Origin: Acidobacteriaceae bacterium | Lineage (GTDB): Bacteria; Acidobacteriota; Terriglobia; Terriglobales; Acidobacteriaceae | Reading direction: 5' to 3' | Length of the DNA: 5,231 nucleotides | NCBI GenBank assembly: GCA_003139975.1 | Contig: PLHN01000291.1 | Span: forward strand, 1 to 5,231 | In this document: positions 4,869 to 5,231 of the stretch, piece after piece | Layout: each line of letters starts with the position of its first letter | Position numbering within the stretch: position 1 is the first letter of the stretch | Notes under the pieces: generated by a model | Database searches by the model: none | What the model was told of the DNA's origin: nothing | Seen by the model: the letters and a program-made list of their open reading frames with translations, nothing else | Made by a program: the position numbers and the translations under genes

Positions 4869-5231
4869 GTGAAGCTCCGCCCAGTTCTCATCGCTACTTC
4901 AAACGCCGGGAAGCTGCGCGACTTTGCCGGGGCATCCGCCCGGGACGGCATCACCGTCTCGGGCATTCCGGGATTTTCTTCGCTGCCCCCCGTTGTCGAG
5001 GATGGGATGACCTTCGAGGCCAATGCTCGCAAGAAGGCTGAGGAATACAGCCGGGCGCTCCCTGGCGAACTGGTATTGGCTGACGATTCCGGGCTGGAGG
5101 TTGATGCGCTGGGCGGGCGGCCGGGAGTCCACTCTGCGCGCTACGCGGCTGATGAACCCCACTCAGCCGAGAGCAACACCGACGATGAGGCCAACAACGC
5201 GCACTTGCTGCGAGAACTGGAGTCTGTGCCC
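4869..5231 (+). CDS. rdgB: XTP/dITP pyrophosphatase RdgB (HAM1 family), 3' end outside window
   Basis: RdgB hydrolyses non-canonical purine nucleotides (dITP, XTP, ITP) to the monophosphate plus pyrophosphate, keeping deaminated bases out of DNA and RNA. It is cytoplasmic and Mg-dependent. The window holds 121 residues of a family that is usually about 195-210. Visible family motifs are TSNAGKLRDF (10-19), the substrate-binding SNxGK loop; EDGMTFEANARKKAEEY (44-60), with the conserved Glu/Asn helix; and LADDSGLEVDALGGRPGVHSARYA (70-93), containing the catalytic acidic pair D72/D73 and the nucleobase-pocket segment. The GTG at 4869 is chosen because the motif spacing fits the family N-terminus, GAGGA (4857-4861) lies 7 nt upstream, and no ATG occurs at a suitable place. 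It is separated from the PilZ gene by 182 nt and probably has its own transcription signals, though no clear promoter was seen. Identification is very secure. Confidence 0.95.
   Translation, partial: MKLRPVLIATSNAGKLRDFAGASARDGITVSGIPGFSSLPPVVEDGMTFEANARKKAEEYSRALPGELVLADDSGLEVDALGGRPGVHSARYAADEPHSAESNTDDEANNAHLLRELESVP

Overview
The window looks like a GC-rich bacterial chromosome. The best guess is an Acidobacteriota (Terriglobia-like) genome. This rests on the protein style, the PEP-CTERM protein, a degenerate-receiver/PilZ regulator behind a small coiled-coil protein, and RNase J and RdgB as flanking housekeeping genes. It is inferred from familiarity, not from a search. All six supported genes lie on the + strand. 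No transposase, CRISPR array, tRNA or rRNA was seen.

Layout. Positions 1-726 are the C-terminal part of RNase J. It is followed after 31 nt by a complete 319-residue PLP-dependent serine/threonine dehydratase or racemase (758-1717), probably co-transcribed. A 717-nt stretch without a convincing gene (1718-2434) comes next and is unusually rich in inverted repeats. It holds an imperfect long-range inverted repeat (1738-1818), a 312-bp segment framed by near-identical inverted repeats (1849-2160), a minus-strand terminator-like hairpin inside that segment, and several short hairpins. A secreted PEP-CTERM protein (2435-3031) follows and ends at a clear intrinsic terminator (3070-3094).

A new unit starts after that terminator: a perfect 20-bp palindrome (3183-3202), a candidate sigma-70 promoter (3220-3248), an 84-residue coiled-coil protein (3266-3520) and, 29 nt later, a 378-residue protein with a receiver-like domain and two PilZ domains (3550-4686). 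The pair looks like a small c-di-GMP-responsive output module. After a 182-nt spacer the window ends inside rdgB (GTG start at 4869), the nucleotide-pool-cleaning pyrophosphatase.

How the genes relate. RNase J (RNA turnover), the amino-acid lyase/racemase and RdgB are housekeeping functions with no obvious joint pathway. The PEP-CTERM protein needs an exosortase encoded elsewhere. The coiled-coil/PilZ pair is the most plausible functional partnership. No wholly new system is evident. The items most worth a second look are the palindrome-promoter arrangement before the PilZ operon, the MITE-like segment in the large intergenic region, and the serine-racemase-type active-site and metal residues in the dehydratase.
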